Assembly (NCBI RefSeq): GCF_900496995.4
Contig: NC_044019.1
Location: 8,033,501-8,097,500 of the forward strand
Origin: Aquila chrysaetos chrysaetos
Lineage: Eukaryota > Chordata > Aves > Accipitriformes > Accipitridae
Length of the DNA: 64,000 nucleotides
Direction: 5' to 3'
Of this stretch, positions 13,501 through 25,995 are shown one piece after another; position 1 is the first letter of the stretch, and the number at the start of each line of letters is the position of its first letter. Under the pieces are notes generated by a model. That model was not told the origin of the DNA, did no database searches, and saw only the letters and a program-made list of their open reading frames with translations. The position numbers and the translations under genes are program-made.

Positions 13501-16438
13501 AAGACCTGTGTTCCCAGATTCCACTAAAATCTTAAGCTCAGTTTTTCCTGGGCCTTTTTGCCATATTTCTGTCTTTATTTCCCCCTCTCTTGTAGCTCCC
13601 CTTTCTGGCACAGGGACCTAAAGACCCTTTATAGGAGTAGGAGGAGCAGCCAGCAAAAGCAGGGGAAAAGGCCCTTAGACCACTGGTGCCAAGACAAGGG
13701 GCAGTGGTCCCTTGCCCCTGGTGACCTCAAAGCTGATTCAGTGGCTGTGGAGAATGTTGCTCAGAGGTGGGGTACATAAAGATCTCAATTAGCTTCAAGC
13801 TCAGAGCAGACAGTTTTTTGGGGAGCAATAATGTGACATGAAATAGCAGCTGAACAAGAGCTTGCAGCTACAGCTGGAGAGCTATGATATACTGAGCAGC
13901 CACAGCCAATGCTTTTAAACAGATAGTGGGTCTTAAGCTTGTAAGGACTGCCATCAGCTCAGCACCATCTGAGCTGTTACTTCTGGAAGTAGATGGCTTT
14001 TCATTTTGCTTTCCAGTGATGTGAAAATATTTGCATTTTTCCATGAGGCAGAATGAACTCTTTGTCTCCAGGAGGTTTCTCACCCCCATGGGTATGAGCC
14101 AGCCACATGCCCTGGCTGATTCCCACTCAGTGAGCTCCATCAGGGTGAAAAATGGACCAGACGTAGGCACTGAGCTTTCCTGCAAAAACCACTGCAGTTG
14201 GCTGGGTCTCTGAAAGCACACACTTTGTTGGCTATGAGACACACCGCACCTGTATAAGCAGGTCAGCCTTTGGGTCACACTGTGGCTCTTGCTCATGACA
14301 TTTGTCTCACTGACTGTACAGGGAGACACTAACAGGTCTGGAACCACGAATGACATGGAGGAGGTGGATGAGGAACAGTTAGTTAGTCTCCATTTCCCAG
14401 TCCTTGTCCACAGCCCATCTTTCCTCCTTCCTCTCCAGCATGCCCTGGTCTCCACCAGAGCATCAGCCTGACCTGTGCTCCCCACCAGCAGCCACCCATC
14501 CAGCCCCTGCCACAGCCCTGCCTCCTTGCCCCCACGCACGGGATGGTGTCTGCTCACCCAGGATTCACACAACCCTTTCATTGTCCTCAGGCAGCTCACG
14601 TGGGCTCTTGCACAGGCAGCCCCAGACTGCTGGATTTTCCTGGGCTTGATAGCAGGACTCTCATGTGATTAATGTTTTTTTGTTATTTCTTGACTACTGG
14701 AAGAATGGTGTTCTTCTTCCAAGCAGCACGAGCCAGAAACTGCAGCTTCTGCAAGTATCTTGTCATTTTAGCATTCCACACATGGCATGCATCTGCATTC
14801 CCTCTTTAGATTTGTCTTGCACTGAGAAAGCCCCTCTCATCAGACCTGACCTGCAGCACACACCTTGTAACACAGTCCCAGGGCACCACACTCCTGAGGT
14901 CTCTCTGAGCTCTCCTGCCTTTCCTTGGCATGAAACATCCTACAGTAGACACAACTGGGGAGCCTTCCTATGCCTCAGCAATAAAATAAGGCCATAAGAG
15001 GCTGAGCTCATCTGGTCTGACTCTCTCCTGTAGGACATGAGGAGCCCGGGAACATGGGTCTGGCCAAGAAAAAGCCACCTCTCTTGGCTGGCCCCAGCCG
15101 TGGTTCTCAGGGTTTGGTGACTCGCACTGCTTAAAATCGGAGCCTGCCTTCTCATGTGAAGGTTTCAGCTGCCAACTGTTGGACCATGTCCTGCCTCTTC
15201 CTACAAAACTGAGGAACCACTTAGTGCCAGGGACATTCTCTCCAAGAAAACTTCAAAGTTGAACAACAAAGCTATCTCAGCTCATCCTGTTTCTTGCAAG
15301 GCGAGTGGGAATCCAGGATCTCCTACGCACTATTTTTCCATTAGTGGCTCTGCAAAGAAGAGACTATGGTTGACCGAGAAACTTGGCTGCATGGTGATGT
15401 GCAGAGCAGAGCAAGTGCCACTACCACATCCCAGGAGGGAAGTCTAGCTACGGTAGTTCTCATTCTTTGCTTTTTACTTGTTTTACTTAGCAGACATGTT
15501 CAGCTGGCGGGAAAGCTCTTTATCACAGTGACTTCCCTCAATGACGGGCTCAGAAATCCTTCCACCTTCTAACCTTGTCAAAAAACAAGCAGAAACTTCA
15601 ATTGTCTTCCTGTCTCATCAGCTTTCCCTGAAGGGGAACCTGGTCTGGGGAAGACTCCTGGAGGATTGCCCTATACCTCCCCTGCTCCTGTCCCCATCCT
15701 ACGCATTGGTCCCAGGTGGATGCTTCATGGGGAAACGTGATCAGGTCAGGGTATAGCCATGCCTGAAGCCCCACCACAGGGACCTTCTTCCCAGGAGGAC
15801 CACGCCATGGAACAGATTTTTCTCTGTCTGTGCTAGTTCCCCAAGTTCACTTGTCTTTGGAAATGCAGTATTTATAATTTAGAAACATTCTGTCAACACA
15901 CATCAATTTTGGCAGGTTTTCCATTTTAAAAACCTGTCAATTTCCTTGCCCCTGCCCCTCCTGATCCCTAGTCCCACGTCAATCTGGTTTTTAACTGTAA
16001 ACACAGTGCTGCCACTTCCAGTCAAACAAAAATCTGAAGTCCCCATATCATCAAATTGGCTTAAAGATCATTTAAAGCATAATTATTAGAAATAATGGGA
16101 AAACTGGGTTGGTGTGCTTTGCCATCTATGCTTGAGTCAAAAGGTCACATTTCTGTCCAAGTGTCTCCACACAAGACCCTTTTTCCTGTGACAGCTGAGA
16201 TTCAGTTTGGCATCTCCTGTGGATGGAGCTTCCTTGGGGACCAGAACTTGCATGAGTAACAACATTGTTTTCAATTTGAGCCCCGGGGCTTTCCAAATGC
16301 AAAACCTCAGGCAAGTTCCTCACAAATTGGCATGCAACATTGGCTTGGTGCTTCCTTCTGATTCAGGCTCTGCCTGATACAGCAGAAACCAGCAGCATGC
16401 TCTTGCAAATATGGAAAACCATAAACTGGAGTGCAGTA
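7546..16438. other. intergenic, no gene recognised
   Basis: About 8.9 kb without a supported gene. A small degenerate array of TATGTCA/ATGTCAC words lies at about 10889-10955. A 243-codon frame on the minus strand (13868-14599) is one of the longer open frames outside the real genes but shows no domain. At about 14985-15040 there is a short possible CR1 scrap ('catctggtctgactctctcctg'), too weak to call. Confidence 0.5.
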
Positions 16439-16439
16439 G

Positions 16440-16832
16440 ATGAACTGTGCCTGGCAGGCTGAGGGAAGTTATTATCTGCCCTACTTGAGGCTGTGCCTGG
16501 AATACGGGGACCAGTGTTGGACCCCAGTTCAGGAGGGAGGTGGGGAAACTGGATAGAGCCAGGTCCAGGGAGCTGGAGAATAGGGCTAGAGGGAGAGGCT
16601 GAGTAAGCAGGGCTGAGCTAGCATGGTGAAGAGGAGGCTAAGGGCAACCTAACAGCAGCCCACATAGAAATGGAGATCTTCATCTCATCTTCATCTTGGA
16701 ATTTTTCAAGACTAGGCTAGACAAAGACACAGCCAGCTTGATCTAGTGCTGGGGATAGTCCTGCTCCAAGTGTGAGGCTGGACTGGAGACCTCCAGAGAT
16801 CTGTCCAACAGCACCTCAGTGATTCTGCAAGC
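16440..16832 (+). mobile_element. CR1 LINE fragment (internally deleted)
   Basis: The sequence begins with words of the CR1 ORF2 end ('ggaccccagttcaggaggg', 'gggaaactggatagagccaggtcc', 'agggagaggctgag'). After a deletion it jumps to the CR1 3' end ('ttcaagactaggctagacaaag', 'tggactggagacctccagag', and the terminal 'tcagtgattctgcaa'). The orientation is sense on the + strand. It has no coding capacity. Confidence 0.85.
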
Positions 16833-18985
16833 CTCCTTGCCCCTGCTGTGAATCACCCATTACTCAGTGCCCCTCAAAGCTTCCAGAGCTGCCAAAAATG
16901 TGAGAGAGGAATCCAAATAGCCATGTCCGTCATAGCTGTTGTCAGGATTAGGTATTTTATCAATCTCCCAGACTGCAAAACTGCCCAACAGGAGCAAAAT
17001 ATTGTGGAGAAGTATTGGGGAGGCATGAAGAGTACAAAAACTTTTTTTTTGTGGTGGCCACAAATGGACCAGGCAGATCTTCACAGCCTGTGGGAGATGA
17101 AGGGGAGGAGAAGAGCAGGCAGAAAGGTGAGGGAGGGAGAAGGGGAACAGCCACAGAGATGTGGGTGCAGCAGCAGCTGCTTTACTTACTGCTCGCAAAG
17201 TCTTAGGAGGCTCAAGGAATGGTTTCCACTCCTGCCAACAACTGTGACTGATGGTTTGTCTGGCAAGGGCAGCCAAATCCTTTTGCAAGGTGGACACAAA
17301 ACAGAAGTGGAATCAAAGGTGCAAGTCTCTTCCCTCTCTGTGCCCTTGTCCTGTGTTTCTCCTAAGGACCACCGCAGCATACACCCCCCACCCCTCTAGA
17401 CACCCAGAGACAGTTGTTCCCTTTCTCCTCCATTGAATATTATGCATGTTACACAAAGTGAAAAAGATCACCAGCAGGCCTTGAGAGAGCTCAGTCTTCC
17501 CATGTCCCGCTTTCTGCTGCTCAAGCCATGGAGATGAGGACTGAGTCCCCAAGAAAGGTTCTTGGCAAGGGAACCAGGCAGAGCACAGCCCCCTTCACCT
17601 GCTCCCATGAACACTGTCCAGTTCCCCCATGCTTCATACTCAGCTGAAACTCCTGACAATTGCAGGCTAACACTACAAATCCTTTTGATGTGACCCAAGT
17701 GCATTTCCTAGTGAATAAACAATCCCCCTCCCCTCTCCCAGCTGGATCACCAGGAAGGTGAGGCTCATCAGCTGGATGGGCATGGTCCAGTCCCCCCACC
17801 TTGGCTCCCCAAAGGACATTATGTCCCTACATCTCTCACCAGAGACCTGAGGAGACCAAGTGCTACCCATGATCCCAATGAGTGCTCACCTGAGCAGTCC
17901 CTGTGTTGCCCTGGGAGAGCAGCCCAAACAACCTATGGCAGCAGCACCATGGGGATGAGGCTCGGGGCCAGTCCTTTTACCTACCCCAGCCCCCAAGGGA
18001 GAGTTCCTATTTGGACACATCCCCAAGCATGAGTTGCACAGTGGGGCCCAGCGCTCATGAACCAGCCCTGGAGTGTGCCTGCCTTCCCCAGCACCAGCTC
18101 CCCCTGAGGCCCACACATCTGCTGCCCCGCCAGTCTGGATGTCACTGCAGAAACAGCTGTGGAAAGCCAAAGAGATGGCAGTGCTGGAAGCAGCCAAAGC
18201 AGACCTCAGAGAGGGTCCAGAGCTTGTCTGGAGCCTTCATAGCATTAGTGCAGCCCCAGACAACCTCCAGCAACCTTGGAGCCTGGTGAGGAGAGCACTG
18301 GGTGACCTGGTACTTCCCATCACCTGCTTGTGGGTCAGGTACAATCACCCCTGACACATCTTCCCTTCCTCGCTGGGAGCTCTGCTGCCTCAAGGGCTGT
18401 CAGCAGGAGCTGGGCAGTGGAGCCAGGGGACTGATGGTGGAGTGAGAGGTGGTCCTTTCTCCTCACTTCTGTAGTGATCTCAGTGGGTGCAAACCCATTG
18501 GAGCCACTCCAAAACCACGTCTCCAGGAGTGCCACCCCCTGCATCATTCAAAGCAGTATCTTCTCACCTTGGTCAGAAAGGGACTGGGACTGTCCACAGC
18601 AGAACCTCGTTGTTGGTTCCTAGCACAAGTCTCTGAATGCACCTCACCCTCCTCCTGCCTTGGCCCCCAGAAAGCCCACCATGGCTTCCCCACCTCCTGC
18701 TTTCTAGAAATACAGCCTATCTGACATGGAGCAACTGGGCTTGGCTCTGCCGCCCAGGCTGGATGAAAGCAGCCAGTCCCTACCTCAGGAAGAGGGGGGC
18801 TCTTGCACAACGTGACCCCCCCTCCATCCCTGCCCCACAACACGCACAGCTGCCTGTGCCCCCGAGGACACTCGCTGCCTCTTCCCCTGCTGGGGAAGCA
18901 GCTTCCTCCTTGCAGAGCCGCACAGGAAGCACTGCGGTATTTATAGCTCTCTCTGACAGCGTCTTGCACAAACTCGGGGAAAAAC

Positions 18986-19020
18986 CTACACTCAGTCAAA
19001 AATCTACACTCAGTCAAAAA
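18986..19020. repeat. 18-bp tandem duplication
   Basis: Two adjacent copies of CTACACTCAGTCAAAAAT, the second lacking only its last base. They are identical over the shared length, so the duplication is recent or is kept homogeneous. No function is evident. Confidence 0.9.
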
Positions 19021-22000
19021 CAACCTCTGTGCACCCAGGGAGCTGGCACCATGGGAGATGTTCTCAGCACACTCCTGGACCCACAGGTCCTGGGGAGGAG
19101 GTTGTAGGACCATCTCCACCATATGGGTGGGATGAGGAGCCTTTCCCAGGACTACTTCTGCTCTCCTCTGCTGTTGCCTCCTCGCTTGCCTCCTTCCATC
19201 TCCATCTCCCACCATCTGACCCCTCTTCTTCCCTCCGCCATCTTCCTCCTCCCTTCTCCTCATGCTCTGTGTCATAAAAGCAAGCTGCTCCCCATCTAGC
19301 CAGATGCAGTGAGCAAGGAAAGCAAGATGCAGAGGACACTGCTGCACAGGAGGGAAGGGCAAAACCTGCTGCCCTGCATAGTGTGAAGAAGAGCAGAAGA
19401 GTCAGAGCAAGTCATTGACAAGTGGCAGCATGCATTCATCTCTCTGGGCCACGGGGAAGCTGTGTAGAGTGCAAAGATCCCTTCCACCAGGGAGTTCGAG
19501 ATGTCAGAATTTGTCTTAGATCCCAAATGGGAGAAAAGACATGGAAACAAAATTTTGCATTCATTATTTTAGGTAATTCCAAGTTTCCATTTCTATTCTA
19601 AACTTTAACTGATTTTCTGCTATCACATAAAGCAAGAAAATGTTGAGATTTCAAAACATCCACTTCAAAAGGAAACATGGAAATGTTTCAGTCCAAAAGA
19701 GCTCTGAATCAGGTTCAATTACAACTCTGAATTTTTCTTTCCTGAATGAATCCTGCTTCACTTGGCCCAGTTCCATGATTTCTTGGTAGATTTGTATAGG
19801 CTGAGGCAATACCAGTTCCAGGAAATTTTTCCCAGCCACTACTGGCCCTAACAGGAGTCCACTTCAAAGCCCAGCAATGTTCATTTCCAGTTCATTTCCA
19901 TCTGACCTGGGGGTATCCTCACCCTTAGCTGTGTCCTGCAATCAGCCCTCTGAGCATCCTACAAGACAAAAACGGGTGATGATCTTCCTGCCACCTCACC
20001 ACAGAAGACCCCACCAGTACACTTTTCCCCATTTCTCTCAGTCCTACAGCTGACCAAGCTTGCCCAGCAAAGCTCTGCTGCGGATGGGAGAGGCACACAG
20101 CCAAGATTTTCCACCTTTCATCCCAGAGGGATGCACGGGCCACACGGAGCCCATCCTGGACGTGCTCAGAACAGCTAGCCCCTTGGAGGAGCTAAATTGC
20201 TGCATCCTTCCCAAGGCTGGCCCTCATCAAGAAGGCTGCAAGCCAGCCCTGAGGTGACCCAGTTGTGGCTTGCTGTGCTGAATCTGTGTCAAGAAGTGCT
20301 GCTGCTACCTAAAAAGCATGTCAGGTAGCCAGTGCTGCCTCAGGCACAGGAAAATAGTGCATTTGCTACATCGCCCAGCAGAGGAGACAAATCATTTATT
20401 TCTTGTTCCTCCACCATGAACATGGAATTGGCTCTTCCAGCCAAGCTGGAAATGGTCAGCATGGGCTGGGTCCACTGTAGCCATGGGCCTTCCCCTCTCA
20501 CTGAGCTGTTCCACCTAAATCAGACCTATTTCTGGGAGGCAGGTAGGTTCTCATATTTAGCAAACACGCTGTGTGTGAAAACTTAGTCCACCAGAAAAAT
20601 GATCTTTGCTCATTCTTCCTGTGTCCTGGCTCTGCAGCGGCACAGCTTAAGGAGAGCATGCAGAGAGAGCTCCACCAGCATCGTCCTGTGGAGGAGAGAC
20701 AGCAGCAGCATCACTGTGCATTGGTGCAGAGACCAAGGCTTGAGTTTACTTTCCAGAAATTATGTCTAAAGCCTGTGATGAAGGTGCAATGGGGGAAATG
20801 TTTACTTTAAGGTCACTATCTGTTCTGCAGGGCTTTCAAACACTGCTTTCTGTGGATCAGAAGGGATAACTGAAGAAAACCCTATCTTCCTTTCCAGGGC
20901 AGGAATAATTCCCAAGAAATCAGGAGGATTGACTGAGACCTGGCATTTAGTGATAGTCTCTGCATGCAGCTGTCATGATTGTGCTGTTTTAAGACCATTT
21001 GCTCCTTGTCCCAACTCTCACGGCTCCACTGACACCTCTTGTTCACTCCCTCCCAAATACCAAGGTGGCACATATGCACCCTGCAGAGGCCAACCAAGCC
21101 TTGCTTTGAGGGATTAACATTCATCCCATGTTTCTCCATCAGCATTTCCAGGCACTGGTGGTTGGGCAGTGCAGCTGGCTCCTGGCGCTGCAAGCAGACA
21201 GTGAGCACAGCCTGCCTGCATACAAGAGGCATGGCCACAGCAGGACTAGGTGCACTGCTTGCTACCCTCCCACAGACATTTTGGAGGGGCCACAGAGTTG
21301 ATTTTGGATGACATTATTACAGCACTGCTTCTGAGGATGTCAGACCTATAGCAGTACTACTGGTTCAGGAGTGAATCCCAACAACTTCCCATGCTCATGT
21401 GAAATCAGATCATGCTCAAAGCCCATCAGGAGAGGTCCAAGAAGTTTCCTTTCTGGAGAGCTAGTCTTCAACCTTGTTAACATGCAGTTTTCAGTTGCAT
21501 TGGAGCCCAGAGCTGGTTACAGGCCACATGGCTGGAAAGGAAACACATTCACAGGATCACCAGATATGAGAAAGAAAAAAAAAACTCAGTTGTTTTCTTA
21601 AGCAGGAAAGGAATCAGGAACAAAAAGCCGATGCAACCTGAGTGCCAGCCAAGTGAAGGCGACTATAACGGCTCAACTCTTTCATAACACTCTTCCCACG
21701 GAGGGCAGTGGGGAAGTGTGACACAATAACAGTGCTCAGCCCTGCACTGCAAGGGCAATGCAGGCAGCACCATGCATGGAGACCTGCACCCTCCTCTGCA
21801 TCAGCAGCTGCTGGTTCTTCACATAACCACCAATACTTCTATCGCTGCTGTATTCCTGCAAGGCAAGACACGATTTCTATTCCCATATTGCAAAATGCTG
21901 GATCTTTGGGACGATCTAGGTAAATGCTCAGCACTGGGGCATCTCATCCTAAAATATGCATTTGTGCAACTCCTGACATTAGTGCCTTAGTCCACAGGGC

Positions 22001-22431
22001 CACTTAACTGTGACGAGGAGTTGCATGCTCAATCATTACACACCTTCAGCAGCTGGAGATATGGGAGAACTGGACAACCTTCTGCAAGGACCAAGCACGT
22101 CTGAATCTGAGCCACCCTCAGTTATCTGCTCTGGCTGAGGACTTCCTCCTCAGTCATTATGAATGGTCATTCACAAAGAGTGGCCATTCATCTCCAGGGG
22201 AGCATCCACGGTTGTATGCATGCCTCTGAAAGCACGGCTGCAGGAAGCCGTGAGGGTTCATCATCTTGTCGTGCTTCTGAGAAAGGAGATAGCAGATGAC
22301 TAAGTCCATCTGCACTCTCTCCACTCATCCCATTCCATCCCATCTGCAGTGTCAGGGGCATCAACAAGGTAACCAAGAAGGACTACACCAAATAGCATTT
22401 TACTTTATGGGCACAATATATGAAATATATA

Positions 22432-22471
22432 TGAAATCTGTGCTACAGCTCCTGAAATCTGTGCTACAGCT
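22432..22471. repeat. 21-bp tandem duplication
   Basis: TGAAATCTGTGCTACAGCT occurs twice, separated by two bases, giving a 21-bp period. The two copies are identical. The bases just upstream form a short 'tatatgaaatatatatg' run. Confidence 0.9.
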
Positions 22472-23178
22472 TCATATTTAGGACCTTTTTTCGATAAGCA
22501 GGACCCATTGTCTTGGCTGCAATGAGCTGACAGTTCCAATATCCCAGCAGGGAACACGGGAAAGGTTTTTGATGTGACAGAATTAAAAACTGGCATAGAC
22601 TTTGCCATTTTGCTAGTGTCATTCCTCAAAGCTGAGCCCACAGGGGCTGCCAACAAATACACCATACATTCTCCTTTAGCCTGCTGTCCCTTTCTCCGTG
22701 AATAGGTGCATATGTGCATGCATATGTGTTGTCTGAAAATTCCTGCCTGTGTTTGGGAGCTGCAGAAGATGAAGCCCTGGAGCCCAGGGAGCAGGTTTGC
22801 ATGGTCCCAGCTTCTGCTGGCAGTGTGCTGAGATGATCTGCCTTTGCCTGTAAACCATTATCTCTCCATCCTCTCTGGGAAAGACACAAGCTGAGGCTGC
22901 ATCTTGAAGATAACTGCTAATATGGGAATATTTACACAGGTCTCTCTCCTGGAGTCAGGCCAAGCTGCCTGTGGTTTGTGGCCTACAATAACAAACGTTA
23001 CAGCAGAAGATAGTATTTGTTTAACTGCTTGTTCTGTCAATACTGTAGCTTGCAAAAGCCCAAAGATTGCATAGCCAGAGCTGGCGACATTTCGGAAATC
23101 ATCTGTTCTTGCACCATGAGTAGGGGCTGTTTTGCTGTGAGGTGGGACTCTGCCAGGCTTCTCTCCTCTCTGGAGACT

Positions 23179-23202
23179 GGGGGGTGGGAGGGTGGGTTGG
23201 GG
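23179..23202 (+). other. predicted G-quadruplex motif
   Basis: The order is G6-T-G3-A-G3-T-G3-TT-G4. There are five G-runs of at least three, with three loops of one base. This arrangement is known to favour a very stable parallel G-quadruplex. It lies in intergenic DNA with no gene nearby. Confidence 0.8.
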
Positions 23203-23727
23203 CTGTACCTGCTTTCGAGAATGGAAGGCTCTGCTTCCCTATTACACTCTGAGCTTGGAAGTCTCTAACATAAAACTGTGTCCTGGCTTGCCTGGGTCTG
23301 ACTGTGCTTTCAGCAAAAGCCTCTACACCCAAGGTCTTACCATGTGGAAACCCAAAGCTCTGGCTGTGGGAAGGTCCATAAGCCAGACAACTCCTATCAA
23401 GGTGCAGCAGTGTGAAGCCCTGACAGATAGAACCACCAAGATATATGGCCTTCTCAAAATGCAAATAATGGCAAGTCTCAGGCCACACAGCTATATGCAC
23501 AGTCATTTTTTCTGCCCTGGAGGAAGCTCCTTCAGGATGCCTAGTGCTCCATATGGCAGCAGGCAGCTTGGTGTTTGGTCGTCTCTTGGCCTGAACTGTA
23601 AAACTTCCACGTAATGAGTATCAAAGGGCAGATGCTCCATGCTGGAAATTCAGCAGACCCTGACCCAAGAGACCCTACAGTCTTCTTGGACCACAGAAGT
23701 TCGTAGACTGGACTTGGCATCACCTTG

Positions 23728-24112
23728 GGACTAGAAGGTACCTTGAGTGAAGACAGGTCTGTCCTCCAACCCCAGGTAGTTCAGCTATCCTTGCATTGTC
23801 CTATTTTAAAGTTCTTGCAAGATGAAGAGCTGTCTCCAGGAAGGAAGATATTCCTTGGGTCTAATGTGAATCCTCCTTCCTGCAGCTGAAGCCCCTTGGT
23901 CAGCTGCTGGGCACCTGAACATGGCAGAAATATCTGTCCTCCACCTTCACAGCAGTCCTCTGTGTATTTGAGGACTGTTCTCCTGCATGCCTCTGTTGTC
24001 CTTTCTTCAGGATAAACTGTCCAGCACCTCCAGCTACCAGGGCTCTGCTGGTGATTGCTCATCTCAAAACACTCTCCAGTTGCTCCACATCTTTCCTAAA
24101 GTGCTGGGCCTT
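23728..24112 (-). mobile_element. old CR1 LINE fragment
   Basis: On the plus strand the segment reads as the reverse complement of a CR1 3' region. It shows 'actagaaggtacctt', 'attccttgggtctaatgtgaatcctccttcctgcagctgaagcccctt', 'gtatttgaggactgtt' and 'ttgctccacatctttcctaaagtg' in the expected order (quoted in parts). It is strongly diverged and has no open frame. It is an older CR1 lineage than the copy at 970-1315. Confidence 0.8.
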
Positions 24113-25685
24113 CAGGAAAACCCTCCCATAGGACTTCCCCATTCACAGCCACCCTGTTAGATCTGCTCCACTGTGCCAGGACCACATTAACCAAACCACC
24201 ATGTGCATTTGTGGGGTTCCAGCACTGCAGTGCTGGCTCAGCTACCCCTGTTAGACACAGGTTCATACCCCATCTCAGGGAAGGTGCAGCAGTACCCAGA
24301 AGTCCCAGTACAGGGTTGGCCCTGTGGCCAGAGGCATGGTGAACTCTAAGAAAACATTTAGCAGACATCCTTTCATTCATTTCAGCTCCTGCTCTCTTGC
24401 TGATGGTTTCCTCAGCATCTGGCCACAACATGGTGCCAGGTGGAGTATTATCCATTGATATTAGTATATAGCCTAGAGCCCTGAAATGTCACAGGTTGCA
24501 AAAGCAGAGCAAATAAGAGGCGGTGTGATTTCTGGAGCAGCAGGTCTAGCAGGTAGCTGTGTCTGTGGGCTTCTGCCAGGATGCAAGTAAGTTCTCTGGT
24601 GAAGCTTGGGAGGAAGAGGTAAGCACAGCATGGAGCCAGCAGAAGTGGGGAAGGCAGGCAGCCCCTGGCACCCAGGACCCTGTCTCTCTGCAGAGCACTT
24701 CCACTGCCTCCTTTGCAGCCCAGTCCCACTTTCCTTTCCTCTTTGTGAAAGGTTTCAGGTTTCCTTCTGGGGTGGCTTGAGTTTGTTGTGAACCAGAATT
24801 GAAGTGTTGAGCTGGGAAAGCTGTCGGTTTCATTGCTTCTCAGAATAGCAGCTCTTTTTTTCTAAGCCATATTTATAAACTGCTGCTGCTTGGGTTTTTT
24901 ATGACAAAGATAGTGAGTTCAGGAAATCAGCAGTGGTTTCTGTTATCTGGAGCACAACCACGCGAGAGAGGGAAGAGGGTGTCACACTCCAGGAGCCTGT
25001 TCTTGGAAACTAGTATCTTGTTGCTTTGCCCCTTGAGAGTCAGATATTTATAAACCCTCACATCTCTTCTTCCTGCTCCTTGCTGTCACCAGCTTCAAAA
25101 CTTGCTCATACTTCTAACCCCACAAAGTAGCCAGTGGGGGAGGGCCACCTCTCTTCCCTTCCCCCATTTCCATGTGTAATTCGTTGCTCGCACATTGGAC
25201 AGACCAAACACCACGGTTGCAGCAGTTCAGGTCGTCTCCAGTGGATATTCCCACCTACTGGCATGCTTTGTCCTGGCCTTGGGGGTAGCCCATCACCCCA
25301 GGCACACCTCATGTTCCCCTTCCCAGGCACAGCCCTGGCCCACACCAAACACTGACGTGCCCCGCACCGCTTGGGCAGCACAGGCCCCAGCCAGAGTAGA
25401 TGGATGCAGCCAGGAGGGGCAGGCAGATGGACAGCACACGGGGCACCGGTCTGCCTGAGCGCAGGCCGACCCTGGGTATCACAGTGGTTGGAGCATAAGG
25501 GCGTGGGCACGTGTGGTGAATCCAGCTGCATAATGCAGATTACAAATATAACAGTGAGACATCAGCAGCAGAACACACCAAGGCATCCCCCACAAGAAGA
25601 GAAAGTGCTCAGAAGCTCAAGATCTCAAGATCTCAGAGAAGCAGGGCCCAGAACCTGCTTCGCAAACTACAATACAAGAAAGATA
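24113..25685. other. intergenic, no gene recognised
   Basis: No gene or repeat family recognised. The 12-mer ATATTTATAAAC occurs at 24869-24880 and again at 25044-25055. Both copies sit in a locally AT-rich setting and resemble TATA or imperfect MEF2 sites. Confidence 0.5.
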
Positions 25686-25687
25686 GG

Positions 25688-25995
25688 GACTTACTGGAGC
25701 AAGTCAAGTGCAGGACCACAAAAATGAAGGGACTGGAGCATCTTTTATATCAGGAGAGGCTGAGAGAGCTGGGACCCTTCAGGTCCCAGAGATGTTCATG
25801 CCCTGCAGCACAGAGCCGATGAAGACAGAGGACCTTCTGGCCCAAGGAGAGGAGCCCACAGAGGGGAAGGACAAGGCAGTGATGCCACAGCAGGGTTTGT
25901 TGAGCTGAGTGATTTAAGGGCTTGCAACAGGCTGCCACTGCAGAGGCCACCTGTGAGACCTGTGTTTCCAGTCCTGCTGTGACAGTGAGCATGGG
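25688..25995 (+). mobile_element. CR1 LINE fragment
   Basis: Sense-strand CR1 words from the ORF2 C-terminal region are clear: 'aagtgcaggaccacaaaaatg', 'gggactggagcatctttta', 'ggagaggctgagagagctggg'. Further on are 'gcaacaggctgccactgcagagg' and 'cctgtgagacctgtg', which follow the later CR1 3' region with internal deletions. No coding capacity remains. Confidence 0.85.

Larger units (their letters stand above)
16833..23726. other. intergenic, no gene recognised
   Basis: About 6.9 kb without a supported gene. It contains two short tandem duplications and a strong G-quadruplex motif, listed separately. A 272-codon minus-strand frame (18544-19362) includes the translated 18-bp duplication and a low-complexity Arg/Glu/Gly block, and looks like chance. 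The run 19100-19270 is pyrimidine-rich (CTCC/TTCC). Confidence 0.5.

Noticed and set aside
13868-14599. 243-codon minus-strand open frame
   Set aside because: No recognisable domain or homologue, no promoter or splice evidence, and a composition like its surroundings.
14985-15040. Possible CR1 3' scrap
   Set aside because: Only one short run resembles CR1, which is too little to separate from chance.
18544-19362. 272-codon minus-strand open frame
   Set aside because: It is low-complexity, contains a translated 18-bp tandem duplication and has no domain. Other frames of the same DNA are also open.
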